NCBI GenBank assembly: GCA_034231615.1
Contig: CM067317.1
Span: 44,063,531-44,127,530 of the forward strand
Direction: 5' to 3'
Source of the DNA: Meghimatium bilineatum
Lineage: Eukaryota; Mollusca; Gastropoda; Stylommatophora; Philomycidae
DNA length: 64,000 nucleotides
Shown here: positions 12,001-27,000 of the stretch, in pieces
How the letters are laid out: each line of letters begins with the position of its first letter
Position numbering within the stretch: the first letter of the stretch is position 1
Notes under the pieces: model-generated
Seen by the model: only the letters and a program-made list of their open reading frames with translations
Told to the model about the DNA's origin: nothing
The model's database searches: none
Translations under genes and position numbers: made by a program

Positions 12001-15000
12001 ATGTTTTTAACCATCGAGCCACAGGAACCATGAGTATATACACACTTTCAAATTTTCTTCTCCAGGGCTAGATAAATGGAACAACCTATATTCTTCTTCT
12101 TCTTCAGTGTACATTCTCAAACTCCTGCTGAATTTCTCTTGTTGCATGGTCCTACTAGATTTCCAGCAGAATGTAGTCCAGAGAATGGAAATGCGTTGTG
12201 TCGTCATTTTACTTGCAACCAATGGCCCGACACATTTGTCTTCAGTGGAGAACAACCTATATGGTAGAAAACAACATCCCACAAACACATGTATATATCA
12301 CACAATGGTATTTGCTCAAAAGACATGAGCACATGGACCGCAGGACCAGCAACCAGTCAAATATGCTGGGGAGAATGAGCTCCCTTCGGTTTGCCCAGAG
12401 AGCAGTGAAATTGACTCATAACCAATACACAATAAGCTAACAATGTATGTGCTGCAGTGCTATAATTAAATACAGGCAGAAATGAAGTAAAATCAGAATC
12501 TTAATAATAATATCCATAACACGTCAGGACAAGACAGAAAAAAAGGCAAAGAAAATCAACATTTCCTCTTAGCAGAATTGAGCTCTCAACAAAGAGTCTT
12601 CTAACATCACACATATCATGTACAGCTTAACAATCAACTAACAGAATACAACGGCAACACACTGCAAGGTACCGGTTGTGCACTCATCCCTATGAAACTG
12701 TCAACCACCATCTTTTCAAATGTCCAGTGTTGGAGGAGGTCAGGTAAATGCTTTCTCTAAGGCCAGATTAATGGAACATCTTATAAGGAACAAAACAAAG
12801 CTCGCAAACACTTGCAGATATCACACAATGACAAAGGGCATGAGCACATAGACCACTGAACCAGCAATCAAATCACCAACAAATTCAGTAAAGCATTGAC
12901 TGCGGCACTAAAGCAGTGAGGAAAAATTATAAAACTGACACATACATGTGACCATTTGATGACATCATGTCTCAGCCTTACAACTCAGTTGTCCAAAATG
13001 TTACAAAGACATACATCCCTTGTAATGCAGAGGTTAGAGACAATGAAAGAGTAGATATATTGATTGCAAATGCTGTGATTGAAAAGAAGATAAGGCGTGA
13101 CGTAATAAGGGCAGTCATTGGTTTAAAATTGGTAACATATCCTTTTTGGGATGTAGCCATAAACCCAGCATTTTTTAGCTGTGGTGATTTTCTAGGCAAT
13201 ATTAATATGTTCAGTAGTTTGCAATACAACCAAATGGTTAACTACATTAATTTGTTAGCAAATTTTCCAAATTAAACATTACTGCAACTCTGCAGAGATC
13301 TCTATTAAAGACCAAATTGAACCACATTGCATCTCAGTAGTGATGTAGAGATCTCTCTGAAAGATGCAGTGTGGTTGAAATAATAAAATGTGTTGACAAG
13401 ATGAATTAAGTGCCAGCTGAACAGACCTGGTTCAAATCCAGTCTACTGCCTTCTGATTGTTTCTTAACTCCTGGATGCTTCCTATTTATATTATTTGTTT
13501 ACTACAGTGAAGAAGACGATGCTGGAGGTGATAATATGCACATACAAAGAATGATGGATGGGGATGACCAGGAGTGAGTGGAGAAAGTATGTCCTCTCTG
13601 GAAAGATATAAAAATCACATAATCAAATGGGACTTTGAGTCTGTATACTCTTGGATGGCTGCTGCAACAGAGAGCAATCCACTTATGGGAATGTCTCATG
13701 TGCAATCATGCTGGTTTCTAATCAAGAATGTCTCAGAGTCTTGTCTATTCCACTTGCGTAGCAAGATTTCAATGAAGACAAGTTTAAATTCTCATGCAAA
13801 ACAGAAGACTTAGAAAATGTACGATACTTAGAAAATGAGTTAGAAAATGTACAGACCTCATGAATGACTCCACAGATGTGTACTTGCTTAGCAGTTTGAA
13901 TAGTGATGAGCCAATCATCAGAGACACCTGAAAGACATATCAGAATTACTATTAGCTTGTGAATATGGTTGGAGAAGATTTTCATAAAATATAACATGAT
14001 AAAACAGAAAGAGAATAATGGAGATGAATGAACATGAGGTGGACAGTGGAGACAATGGAGATGAATGAACACAAGGTGGATAGTGGAGACAATGGAGATG
14101 AATGAACACAAGGTGGATAGTGGAGACAATGGAAATAAATTAACATAAGGTGGATAGTGGAGATGAATGAACACAAGGTGGAAAGTTAAGAAAAACACAC
14201 GATGGATAGTTGAGATAATGGTGATGAAAAACACAAGGTGGATAGTGAAGACATTGGAGATGAATGAACACAAAGTGGATACAAATACAAGGTGGACAAT
14301 GGAGATAATGAAGATGAGGAAACACAAAGTGGATAGTGGAGACAATAGCGATAAATGAGCACCAGTCAAGACACAAGGCAAACTGTTGTTGTCTGTGTAT
14401 CGATCAACAGATCCATATTTATAGTAGCTTGAAAATATATACAATTAGAAGTCTTAACTAAACTCACATCTTTTTTCCAGATATGGGTTGGTCGAGTATG
14501 GAAAATAAATTGAGTTATTACGAGGTGAATGGATGCCAGTTAAACAGACCTGATTCAAATCCCATTTGCTGTCTTTTGATTTATTTGTATAACTCTTTTA
14601 CACTTCTTAATTATATCATTCAATTACCAATATTAGCTTCGCTGAAGACGGATGTGTCGGGCCATTGGCGCAAATAAAACGGCGGCACAACGCATTTCCA
14701 TTCTCTGGACTACATCCTGCTGGAAATCTAATAGGACCATGGTCCTGCTACAAGAGAGATCCAATGGGAGTTTGAGAATGAACGCTGAAGAAGAAGAAGA
14801 TACTGGCAACACCAGTCCCCTTTCCTTAGTTATTTCATTTTTAAGGCTTGGATCTGTGTTTTGTGGTTTGCTGTCATTTTGTGCAGAGATACTAACCCAA
14901 ATGGAAAGAAAAAAAAAGAAGTATGAATGCTCATTTTTCCTTATGGATGGTACAAATATCAAGTTCACAAATTTGCAAGACTCACCATAAATGCAGCAAA

Positions 15001-18000
15001 TATGTGTCCATGAGGAATGTCTGTGTGCTCTTCCTCGATCTGGTTGGGCACACCAGCCTTGGGCTTATTGATTATACTGAGTGATGGGGTCCATTCCAAG
15101 ACAAAACAGTACATGGCTCCCTCAAATAGGGACTGGATCAGACCCAGGCACATGACTTTGTTGTCTGATGATGAATCAAACAAGTGTCAACATTATATGC
15201 AAAGGAACATAGAACATTAGAGGTACAAACAATATGTACATTGAGATATGGATCAATATTATTTACTGAGGAACATAGAACAGTAGAGGTATGAACAATA
15301 TTCGCATGATTATGATGACAATGATGAAATAATCCCTTTAGCTGTGAGCAAGTAGCTCTTTACAGCCCATAATCTTTCTGACAAATGCACAGGTCCTTCT
15401 CAGTTGTGTAATTTAGACAACACCTGAACTTGCCCAATGTGTATGTGGGATGGGTAGAATGTTGGTGGGATGATCTAGGCATTCTACTGTATATCCCAGA
15501 ATTACGAGTGTGCCATGAGCACAGCAACACTTCTGGGCCAACTAACTCAACATGTCTTCTGTCAGATTTGTTGATCAATTAGCACATCTAACATTCCCTG
15601 TCACCTAGGAATCTGCCACAAAAGGACAAGGATGCAATAATTGAGATAAGATATGATGATTTATGCAGTTATTTCCTGCAACATGCCTGGAAAGAAGACA
15701 GTGGCCTTATTCTTTGCATCCTGAACTAGAAGTCCAAGCATTGGTTGCCACATGGGCAACAATAATGTAAATAGATATATGGACCTATATTACATACGAA
15801 GGAACACAGAACATTAGAGGTATGAACAATATGTACGTGGAGATATGGATTAGTATGTGTCAACACCTTATATAGGAAACGGTAGAAATGTGTCCCAAAA
15901 CCTACAAGGGTCATATGGGTGCTGCGGAGGGTAATACATTGAGATCTCTGTTTACCCCTGTCTTCTACTGTACAGACAAGTGTATAGAATTCAAGTCCTG
16001 TCCATTCCTTGCTGGCAATACATGATTTTCTGTTCCATCCCTCCTCTCTACAGTTTCCTACACATTTGTTCAAGACCAGGATTCGTGTTGAGGCATGCCA
16101 GAACCACCAATCCTCCATGGATCTGTGAAAAAATTCACAATGTAAACAAGATGTCAGGGGAACAATTTGAACCTACGACCTCTTGAGCTAACACAAATGG
16201 CTTAACCACTATGCCAGTAAGATTCTCAGAGAGAAAGACAAATGTATAATTAGAGAATAATCTAATCCGGAAAGGCACACAGTCTATGAGCAAAACGCCC
16301 AAACAGGAAGCAGTCCAAATCAATCAAAGGCTAGTCTTATTTACGTGGAGGAAAAGAATGCCACATTTACCATCATAGGGCGATGCTGTACCACACATGA
16401 CTGAAGACTACAGAAAAACAAAAAAGACAGAGAATGTAATCAAGTAGAGACCTGCAACAAAAAGAGACAGATATTATGCTGCTTTCTCAACCCTACCTTC
16501 TCTGAGAGCTTTGATGGCTGTTGAAAAGGAGTGAGAGAGATTACTGCTTTTGTCTCCATGGTTTTCCGTCCAGGTCATCACAATGACTACCACCATTGTT
16601 GCTAGAACTGCCATTGATACATCAAATGGAGCTCTGTTTTTGAAAGGAATCAAAGAAGTGATCAAATAATCAAAATAAGGCATCTCTAAACTCTTATAAT
16701 ATTAAGTACAACAACCAGATTGAAGGTTGTCTGTAATAGATCTACAACATTCTTGTCAATTTGTATACAACAGACCAAGATTGAAGGTTGTCTGTAATAG
16801 ATCTACAACATTCTTGTCAATTTGTATACATCAGACCAAGATTGAAGGTTGGTTGTAATAAATCAACATTTTCTGTCTCTTGTACAGATCCGATCAAATA
16901 CCATCTCCAGATTTAAGGTGTGTTGCAACAGATCTAAATTACATATCTTATATTTATCAAATCAAGTACAATATAAATATATTTTTGTCATTCTGTGTTC
17001 AGTCCTACTATTCATTTCTTTATATATTTATAACACAGCTCAATTAAAAAAAATTATTTTAGGTGCCTAGTTTTTAATCCATCCATCCATAAACCATCAT
17101 AGAGGTACTACATTGGATGCATCAACACATAGAGTCCTCCAGTTATTTCTATCCTCAACGGATGAAGTGTTGAAAAATCATGACATATCCAATCTTTGAT
17201 AAGTCTTTCTGGTTTTTATATGTTTCCGGGGATATTTTGACATGCTGATTCCAAATATCACACTAGTTTCTGCACTATATGTTGCAGTTACTGAGATACA
17301 GACATACTTATATTTATATATATATCTTGTGTGCGAGGGTGTGTTATGTTAGCTTAGGTTTTTCTATAGTTTTGAGTAGCCACTCTTCTTCTATGTTCAG
17401 ATCTTTGCGAACATCTGTGCTTGTTCTCAACACAACATCTTGACTGTTTGCCTGTAATATTTTGCATGTTTTGTTTATATTTATTCCAGTAAGAATAAAT
17501 CGAAGGTTGAAAGGAGTGTGTCTTGGACTGCCAAGGCGAATCCACCAGTTAACAAACAAAAATAATTTGTCATTCAAAATCAATATAAGCATACAATATC
17601 AAACAAAAATAAGTTAAAATGCAGTGCCTGGTGTTAGCAAACTGAAAATTTATTAACCTACACAAGTTTCAGGGAAGATGACCAATTATTTTTGCTTATG
17701 TATTTTCTCTACATGTAATATGCATATTTCCACTATATTCTACTTGAATACTTTCTGAGTAATCCCTTATCTTCAGATTCTCCCTATTGTACTCAATGTA
17801 GAAGATTAACCTATTGATTGTTTTTTCTGTGTATGTGTGCCCCTATCTTGAAAAAAAAATTTATAAATACATAAGCGATATACAGATGACACAGTCATAT
17901 TAGCAGAAAGTGAACAGAAGCTACAAACATTTATAGATCAATTTGATAAATCAAGTAATGAATGTGGACTAGATATAACACTATCATCATCAGGTACTGT

Positions 18001-21000
18001 GCAAGTTGGCGTATGCTATCAAAGATCTCCACAGCTATCTATCGCTAGCAATATGTATTAGGCTCATTGTTGACTCTATGCCATGCCAGTTAAACTACTC
18101 AATATTTTCTTATGTTGTCGCCCACTGTCTCTCTTGCCTGTTGTAACTTATGTTCTCCAAACATCAGTGCTCTCTTTCTCACCTCTAATGCTAGGATCAT
18201 ATTACACAATATATTTTTTCATTTTTCTGAATGCTGATATAAACATACAAAAGACAAAAATCATAATAATCAGCTAAATTGCAAAGGAACATACGTTTAA
18301 CATAAAAATACATAGAGAGATACTACAACAAGTAGGTCATTACCAATATCAATATATGCTCACCACCAAAATCTTGAACACACAATCACAAATTATGGTA
18401 AACAGAAACATGTGTCATGTGATGTATTCTCTCCAGAACGTTGTCTTCCCAATGAACTCTCTGAACCCTTCTGTGTCATGGGCATTGTGGCTTGCATTTT
18501 CTAACGGTGAATTCAAGTTATCTTTAATGTTGTGAGTCCATCGTCTTCTTGGTCTGCCTTTTCTCCTCCACCCAGGTGCTCTGCCCTCCATTATTTCTTT
18601 CTAAATAGTTGTGTCTATGTATATGACCAAACAGGTGTAGTTTTCTTTTTGCTATTGTGTTTAGTAACCAACACTCTGGAATCTTCAATGTGTTTATAAT
18701 ATCTGAGTTTTTCTTTTTTCCTTTCCATGATATTCTAAGTATCTTACTGTAGCATTTCATCTCAAAGGCATTTATCTTCTTTGCAGCTGTTTTACTTAGG
18801 GTCCATGTTACTCCACTCAGTACCTCAAATCACTCTGAGAGGTCGCCCTCTTACTTCACTGCAGCCTTTTGATCTTAGTAAAGTTCTTCTATTAGATGAA
18901 TCAGATGTCTTGGAAAACCCATGCTGTTCATTATCTCCCATAGTTTCTGATGTTGGGCGCAGTCGAACGCTTTAGAGCAATCTATGAAGCACATGTGCAG
19001 GTTAGTTTAGAATTCCCTGCACTTTTCCAAGAATCATCTCATGTTAAAAATGTGACATATTGTTCCTCTTCCCAATCTGAAACCAGCCTGTATTTTGTTT
19101 ATCTCCAATTTTTGTTTGATTCTTTGCATTATGATATTTCGCATTATTTTACTTGCTTGACTGATAAGGGCTATAGTTTGGTAATTCAAACAAATCTGAA
19201 GATCGTTTTTTGGGGAGGGGTATATATAATATTTTCCATCCCTCCAGCCATGTGCCACCTTCCCATATTAAAGGACAATAGGAATGGCTAAATGTACTAT
19301 CAATGACATGAAGAAAATATTAACATCTAAACAAATCATATAAAAACTAAAATTATAATTATAAAACGCAACATTTATTTTACATTAATGTATGGCTCAG
19401 AAACATGGACAATTAACAAAAAGCTAGAAGAAATAATTGATGCCTTTGAGATGTAGATATATAGAAGAATAAGGAGAACTTCATGAAAAGAGCAGAAAAC
19501 ACAGAGATTCTATGATAACACAGCGGATAACAAAAAACTATTAAAGGAAATAAAATCAAACAAATAAGATATTTAGAACATATAAAAATACATGACACCT
19601 TGTTGAAGACCTTACTGGAAGGCTAAGTTGAGGGGTGGCAATCAAGAGGTAGGTATAGATACTAGTGGGAGAGAAACATACGAGATGGATAGGTTACAGT
19701 GTAGCAGAGTGCACCACCAAAACAAGAGACAGAGAATGTTGGAGGTCTACTGCAGCCAACCTTCATTGCAGAGATGGCACTCGATGACTGTTATCTTGTT
19801 AAAGACCTGTTGGTTGAAACATACTTGTATAACGTAACACTGTACAGTATCTCACTTTTGACCCTTAAATGCTTATATTCAGAATAATGAAGAGACAACT
19901 TACACATATCCAAATGTATCAGCAAACTTCTGAGCAACTAGACCAGCTAGTATAGCTACCACTGAGTTACCAAGTACTCCCAGACTGAATATGTTCCCCA
20001 AGAGACTGCTATCAAATCCACGCTGTTTATATAAGAAAGTATGAAACAGGGAGGGCAACTTCAGCAATTACTCAGAATTTCAATTTATCTATGTTTCGTC
20101 AGCACCAAATACGGTGTTTCTTTCTTCTTTCTTTTCGCATTATACCAGTTTATGCCTTGCAGCATCAGGAGTAGAAGAGTTCTCTGGAGATAGCTTTTTT
20201 GTGTGTATGTATGTTTGTTTTCATTGACTTTTTTAAATTTCTATAATCCATAATTTGCAAGGTCTGCCCCTGGCTTTGTATCAATCGTGTCTGTATAGTA
20301 ATGCTGTAAGAGGGGCACTGTCTGATGGTAGTTTAGAAGCATTAAAAACTACTTAATCTGTTGTCTTCTGGTGTAATCCAGAATTGGTATTATGTTTGTT
20401 AATCTTCTGATGTTATTGTTTCTCATTCTGTCTCTTATTGTTACTCCCGAGGATTCCGCATAGACAAATCATTTCTATTGCAACAAGTTTTCTTTTGTAT
20501 TCTGCTGTTAGTGTCCACTTTTGACATTGGTAGCATAGTGATGGTGTGATGATCATTTTATATAGTGCAGTTTTGATGTTCATGCTCACATATTTGTTTC
20601 TTAAAATATGAGACATCTTTCCCAAGATTTGGTATGCTATGTTGCATCTATGTTGGATTTCTTTGGTGTTTTTTCCATTCGATGATATGATGCTTCCAAG
20701 ATAAGTGAATTCTTTCATCTGTTGTTGATCATCGATTAGAATAGTGATGTTTCTTTACATTTTTGCGATTGACATCACCTCAGTTTTTTCTGTGTTTATC
20801 TTCATGCTAAAATTCCTACATGTTGTGTGGAGCATAATGCAGAAACTGGCTCTCCAATTTCAAGCAGAATTTATGCTATGTGTGTAATCTTTGCATGTTG
20901 TTAAGACCAATAGTCATACCCTCTTTGACGGCTATTCTGTGAAATCTATCTTGGTCTTTCCTTTTTTCATTTGCCATCTGGTACCCATTGAAATGCTTGT

Positions 21001-24000
21001 GGTGGCAGTTTGTTCATACCCAGTAAAAATTTCAGTTAGTTCCTTTCCATTCACAAGGTAAACAATTTGTGTTTGTAGATATATACATGCATAATCATGA
21101 TTGGGGGAGGTGTCTATGTGACTCATATGCTGCACAACCTAAAATATGCCATCATCTCTGTTGGAGTCGTCATTCAAAGCCATCATTTAGTCAAATTGTC
21201 CAATCTTATCTCTGGGTCTGTCCATTGATCTTTTCCCTTCTATATTTCCTGTTGTCACTATATTCTCAATGCCACATCTTCTCATTATGTGCCCAATAAA
21301 TGTTGACTGCCTTTTTCTTATATTATCAATAATGCATCTATTCACATCCTTCTAAGACATTCTTCATTAGTAACCTTTGCTGTTCAAGGAATGCGTAACA
21401 TTCTTCGAATAAACCACATTTCCACTGCCTCCAATGATTTTTGTGATGTCTTATTTATTGTCCATGCTTCACTTCCATAGAGTAGCACTGGTTGAATGTA
21501 GCATTTGAGGACATGTTTTCTAGTATCCATCGGTATGGACTTGTTGCATAGGATATTTTTCATTTGATGGAATGCTGCTTTTGCTTGTCCTATTCTGCTT
21601 ATAATTTTGATCTTGCATTTACCATCTGAAGTTATTAATGTTCCGAAATATTTGAAACTATTCACCTGCTTTAAGTTTTTCTCATTTAATACTAATTTAC
21701 TATTTGGTAGGTACTATTTCCTGATATTATCATTGTTTCTGTTTATTTATATTTTAACTACCTGTAAGACCTTTTTGTTCACTTTCTATCACCGTCCTGT
21801 TTAACAGATCTTGGAGATGTTCTTGGCTTTCTGCTATCAATACAGTATCATCTGCATATCGTAGATTATTGATATTGTGTCCTATTTTAATGCCTGGCAT
21901 ATTCTTAATTGATCTCAAGATATTCTCATTTTGTCTCTTGTACCTTTCTACCATTTCCATCAGTGTACTTTTCCATCTGATATCCAGGCGGCTCTATATT
22001 TTCATCTATCTCACATACTGCTGTGGGTGTTGATCGCATCCCTCCACAGATTAGCCTCAGAGCTTTGTTCTTAACCATATTCAGGGATGTGATAGTAGTG
22101 GTGCTCGCAATGGTCTGGAGAGGAAGGATGTAATCCATTACTGATCTCACATAGCCAAGATACAGCTGGCAGTGAGTCTGCTCCCCAGTTTGTACTAGCT
22201 AATCTCTTAATGAGATTTAGGCGTTTACTTGCTTTTCCTCTGAGATTTTCCTTGTGGTCTTTTAGTTTTGTAGTTTTAGTTGTCCATCTAGTTTTTACTC
22301 CAAAATATACAGGGGTTTCTTCCTTTGTTAATATTTCCCCACTCATTTTGATGTTGACAGATCTTTTGATTCTTTTGTGACTCCATGAGAAAATAGTGTA
22401 AGCAGTTTTCAGTGTATTGATTTTTAGTTTCCACAAGTCACAATATACTGAGATTGTGAGGAGAGCTCTGTTGATCTTTGCAGGATGGGATATTTATCAG
22501 TGATAGAGATGGCAAGGTCATCAACAAACAATTCTTTTGACACATTGCAATGTTTTGCTAGATTATTAATGAAAATAAGGAAAGTGTGCAGCTTAGAGAT
22601 GAGCCTTAAGGCAGTCCCTCCTCCAGTGTTCTTTTCCGGGATAGTGTACCAACATAGCTGGTGGCTATGGTTCTGTTTTTCAGGAAGGCAGGCATCCATT
22701 TAAACATCTTCCCACCTATCCCCATTCTGATCATCTTCAGCAAATCTCCAGACTTTGTCATAGGCTTGCATTTAAACAAAAAGAAAACATGAATAAAATC
22801 ACAATGGCAATATATATTTAAGAACTGGAAGCTTAAACTACTTGTGTGGTATTCTTATATACACTGTAGGTATCACCATATTATACAGTAAGATGCTATT
22901 TGGGAGTACCTCTGTACCAGATTCACTTATAACTAAAACAAGGACTATAAATCCATTATAATGGCTCTTCACTGGTCAGTTTGGGAATGTGTTTTGAATG
23001 TAATGGCTAATGTTATCTGATATTTGCAAAGCTAAAACTTGACATGACGCATTCATTGGCTAGGCTTTGAATTTACCATAATGGCTGGGGCTATCATTGC
23101 ATCAACCTTCAACATTCATTACTGAATGAATAAATCTGACATCTCAGAACACTCTGTTGGTACCTGAAGGTCACAATGTATTATCCTTCAGGTATTTTAT
23201 GTCAGTACTGGTAGAGTAGGGCAAATGAAAGAAATGACCTTGCATCTTGCTACTGATAAAGTCTGTGTTATTTTCCTTTTAGCAATATTTCAATTGTTCC
23301 TTCATTTTTCTAAAATTTGATTCCTAAGTATTATTATGGGTATTATTTTTTATATTTCGGTCTATACACACATTTCCTATTTTGGACATTAAAGTTATAT
23401 CCTTAGCTTATATATGGATTGGCTTATATTCACAAATTTAAAATTACTCTGTTGTAATAAATAAAGAAAAAGGAAGTGTGGAAAGTATTGCGTGGATGGT
23501 AAGGTCAAGGTAATGTGAGTTACAATCCAGCATAAGAGTCCATGGTTTCCCATAAGTCCTCAACTGTCTTGTCAGTGGTTGACAAGAAACCACCTTACTT
23601 CTGTCCTCACCACACTTGATTAGTACCCATGGTGCCATTCCTCAACTTTTCCAGAGCATGAGCTTTAGCACCCTACTTCCTGGTAGCTGGATAAAAAACA
23701 CTGGAGTAATGTTGATTTCAAACCTATTGCCGAAGACAGATGTGTTGGGCCACTGGCGCAAATAAAATTACGACACAACAGCAGGATTTTCACTCTGGAC
23801 CACATCCTGCTGGAAGTCTAGTGGGACCATAATCCTGCTACAAGAGAGATCCAGCGGGAGTTTGAGAATGAACACTGAAGAAGAAGATTTCAAACCAAGA
23901 ATAACCACAAGTGGATTTGAAACCTGGGTCTGATAGTCAGCAGGAGAATGACTTAATCGGAACACAAACAAAGACTTAGAACGTCATCATGTCAGGAAAC

Positions 24001-27000
24001 TGTAGAGCAATTGTTGGGCAGTGGCAAATGCAGAAAAAAGAAACATCAAAGGATGGGTAGGAAGAGTATTAAAAGCAACCTAGATCAATTAATATTATGG
24101 ACACAGCTGAGTTGCACCCATTTCAGGCCATACTGAATTAGATAAAGGGTTACAAGCCCCCATAAAGATTGTTGTCAAATGTTCTCCTTATTATGTTAAT
24201 TTTCATATTACAGTATGCTTTGCGAAATTTGTATGCTCACTAGACAGAAAAGTACATTACATTTTGCTATATTCATCAAAATAATAGCATTGAAAGCATA
24301 CACCACTACGGAAAATTAAAGATTTATATTCTTGTATATAGCCCTCTTCATCTTTTAGACGATGGTTCACATGTTTAGGTAGAATTTATTATGGAATGAA
24401 TTATTACTTCAAAGCTCAAGTTATCATTGCATTACGTATATGTCATTTGTGTTCTAGTCTTGTCAGTCTAAAGTATGTCTTAAAAGTTTCTGCACATTTG
24501 CATAATGCCAACCTTCATGCACCACATTCTTCTTTCACATCTTTCTGAAACTGTAGTCAATAGAAAATTATTTTATTGAAACCTTGCAAACATCTTTATA
24601 TCTCAGGAGTGGTCTGTCTTTAACTTTTTCCAGACCAATCGCAAGTATATCAGCTATTCTGAGAAGCCCCATGGAAACAATAATCCTTTCCATCAATCAT
24701 AATTTGATTGGTTTAAACTTTCTGATTCGCTAATACGGATTTGTATGTTCACCCAATTCTTTACTGCTATATGCAAGAATACTTGCACTTCCATTTCCAC
24801 TAAAACAAATATTTTATGTCTTTAAATACTAATTGTTTTTCTTCTGACAACTGTTGTTTATTTATGATAAATAATTACAAGCCCAGCTGCTTCTAGACAC
24901 AGTATAGAACCAGCTAATATTTTTATTTATAGCCCATTCAGAGATAGAAGAGAGCAGTAGCAATTATAATTATAGTTGCAATCAGCTTAATAACAAAAAC
25001 GATCAAAGAGTCTTGGGTTAGGTACTTATGATGCTGGTCACTTATATAGAAGATGGCAACAGCTATGAAACATCAAAGAGTCTTGGGTTAGGTACTTTTG
25101 ATGCTGGTCACTTATATAGAAGATGGCAACAGCTATGAAACATCAAAGAGTCTTGGGTTAGGTACTTTTGATGCTGGTCACTTATATAGAAGATGGCAAC
25201 AGCTATGAAACATCAAAGAGTCTTGGGTTAGGTACTTTTGATGCTGGTCACTTATATAGAAGATGGCAACAGCTATGAAACATCAAAGAGTCTTGGGTTA
25301 GGTACTTATGATGCTGGTCACTTATATAGAAGATGGCAACAGCTATGAAACATCAAAGAGTCTTGGGTTAGGTACTTTTGATGCTGGTCACCGATATAGA
25401 AGATGGCAACAGCTATGAAACATCAAAGAGTCTTGGGTTAGGTACTTTTGATGCTGGTCACTTATATAGAAGATGGCAACAGCTATGAAACATCAAGGAG
25501 CAGTGATGACATAACCATTTCAGAAGATAAATACCTTAAATGTTCATAGGGAGGTATTTTACAGAACAAACACAAATTATGACAAGTTGTAGTAATTAAC
25601 TCTTTTTCTCTGTAATGTGCCTCAAAGTTTCCTTGCTATGCTGGAGCACATTTTTAGTCATTTATGGTAGTATTTGAAATATGACAATTTCTTCCTCACT
25701 ATTCTGTCTACATGAACCATTCTGACATCAAAATATTCAGAAATGGATAGGCAATACGACTCAGAACATATATTTGTTGGTATACACTATGCTATTCATG
25801 TTAACACGGTATATGAGGATAATTTAACAAATGAATACCACTTGAAGAAATTTAACAATATTCATACCTTATTATGCTCACAAACCAGCCATGACTCAAA
25901 TGCACTGTACAGAATCGATGTAGCTGTTCCACCCAGAAGTCGACCAATCATAAGGATCCAGAAATTTCCAAAATGCTGCAGAAGAAATGGTCACATTTGA
26001 TACTTACAATTTTTCTCAAAACCAGATTCTATTATTAGTTTTGTTCTATGCGATAGTCTTTACAAAAAGCAAAGATATTCTGAACAGGCTGGTGGAATAC
26101 AGTAGAAAAATGTTAAAGATTCAATATATATATACCACTTCCAAAGACGGGCAACATGAAATTCTACATAAATTACAGAACAACTGCACTGATCAGTCTG
26201 TGCCAAACCTATTCTGCTGTAACAATATTTCTTTATTTTGTCAGACTTGATCTACTGTTCAAGTTGTCTTAATCTACTGTGCCAGACTTTATGAGTTATG
26301 CGTGCAGATTATCATCAATGCACACGGGGCAAGTCTATAGGAACTCTGATCACATCTCAATAAATCCATCAGATTTGACAGGTTGACAGTTCCAGTCTGA
26401 TTTGTCAGTATCTTCATATATCTATCATTTTTCTCTTTACAGGCTGTTCTGATCTTTACATCAATCTCACAAAGTCTTGAGAGAACCATGATTAAACCTT
26501 TTGAAAATCTTATGAGCGGACGAGGTCCCTTAATGCACAAAAATGTCAGACCAATCCATCCACTGATATACTTATTGACACAGTGACCAAGCTTGCCAGT
26601 GTTTAATGTTTCAGCTTGCTCATTACCTTCAACACCCGCATCTCCTGGCACGAATATAAAGGTAATCTTTCTAGTCATGAATTGTGTAAATAATTCCACC
26701 CATTGATGGCGGACAATACCCCTTCAACTTGGTGGATCATGTTCATCAAGTCACTAAGTATACATAGATGAGAATAGTCCTGTGACACAGTGCTTTGGTT
26801 AGTCTTTGTCTCCATCGTAAGACCACTCATAGTTGTAGTCTGGATTCTTTGACAGTGAAGAAAAACTCCAAGCACAGCGTTGATGAAAAATTACTGACAC
26901 TTCAGTGTAGATTATTACAGCATTTTTTGCAGTGTTATTGTCAATTATCACCCTGACTTCTGCGCTACCGCCACCGGATTTCTGTCCCTGCAACTTCTTC

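Noticed and set aside
12967-13275. Stand-alone 102-aa gene
   Set aside because: Its residues align with the RNase H end of the LINE at 9.1-10.3 kb, so it is a relic.
13722-14444. 240-aa minus-strand open frame
   Set aside because: It runs through the 37-bp minisatellite and across MFSD5 exon 8 in the wrong frame.
14652-14990. Open frames covering SINE-A (also at 12007-12328, 27642-27833, 50833-51021 and 23768-23971)
   Set aside because: All contain the translated SINE-A consensus in one frame or another. The element itself shows no coding constraint.
16150-16235. Possible tRNA gene
   Set aside because: A and B boxes are visible, but acceptor and anticodon stems are not. The sequence continues as a SINE.
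25001-25500. CRISPR-like array
   Set aside because: The units are contiguous 70-bp tandem copies without variable spacers, and the genome is eukaryotic.
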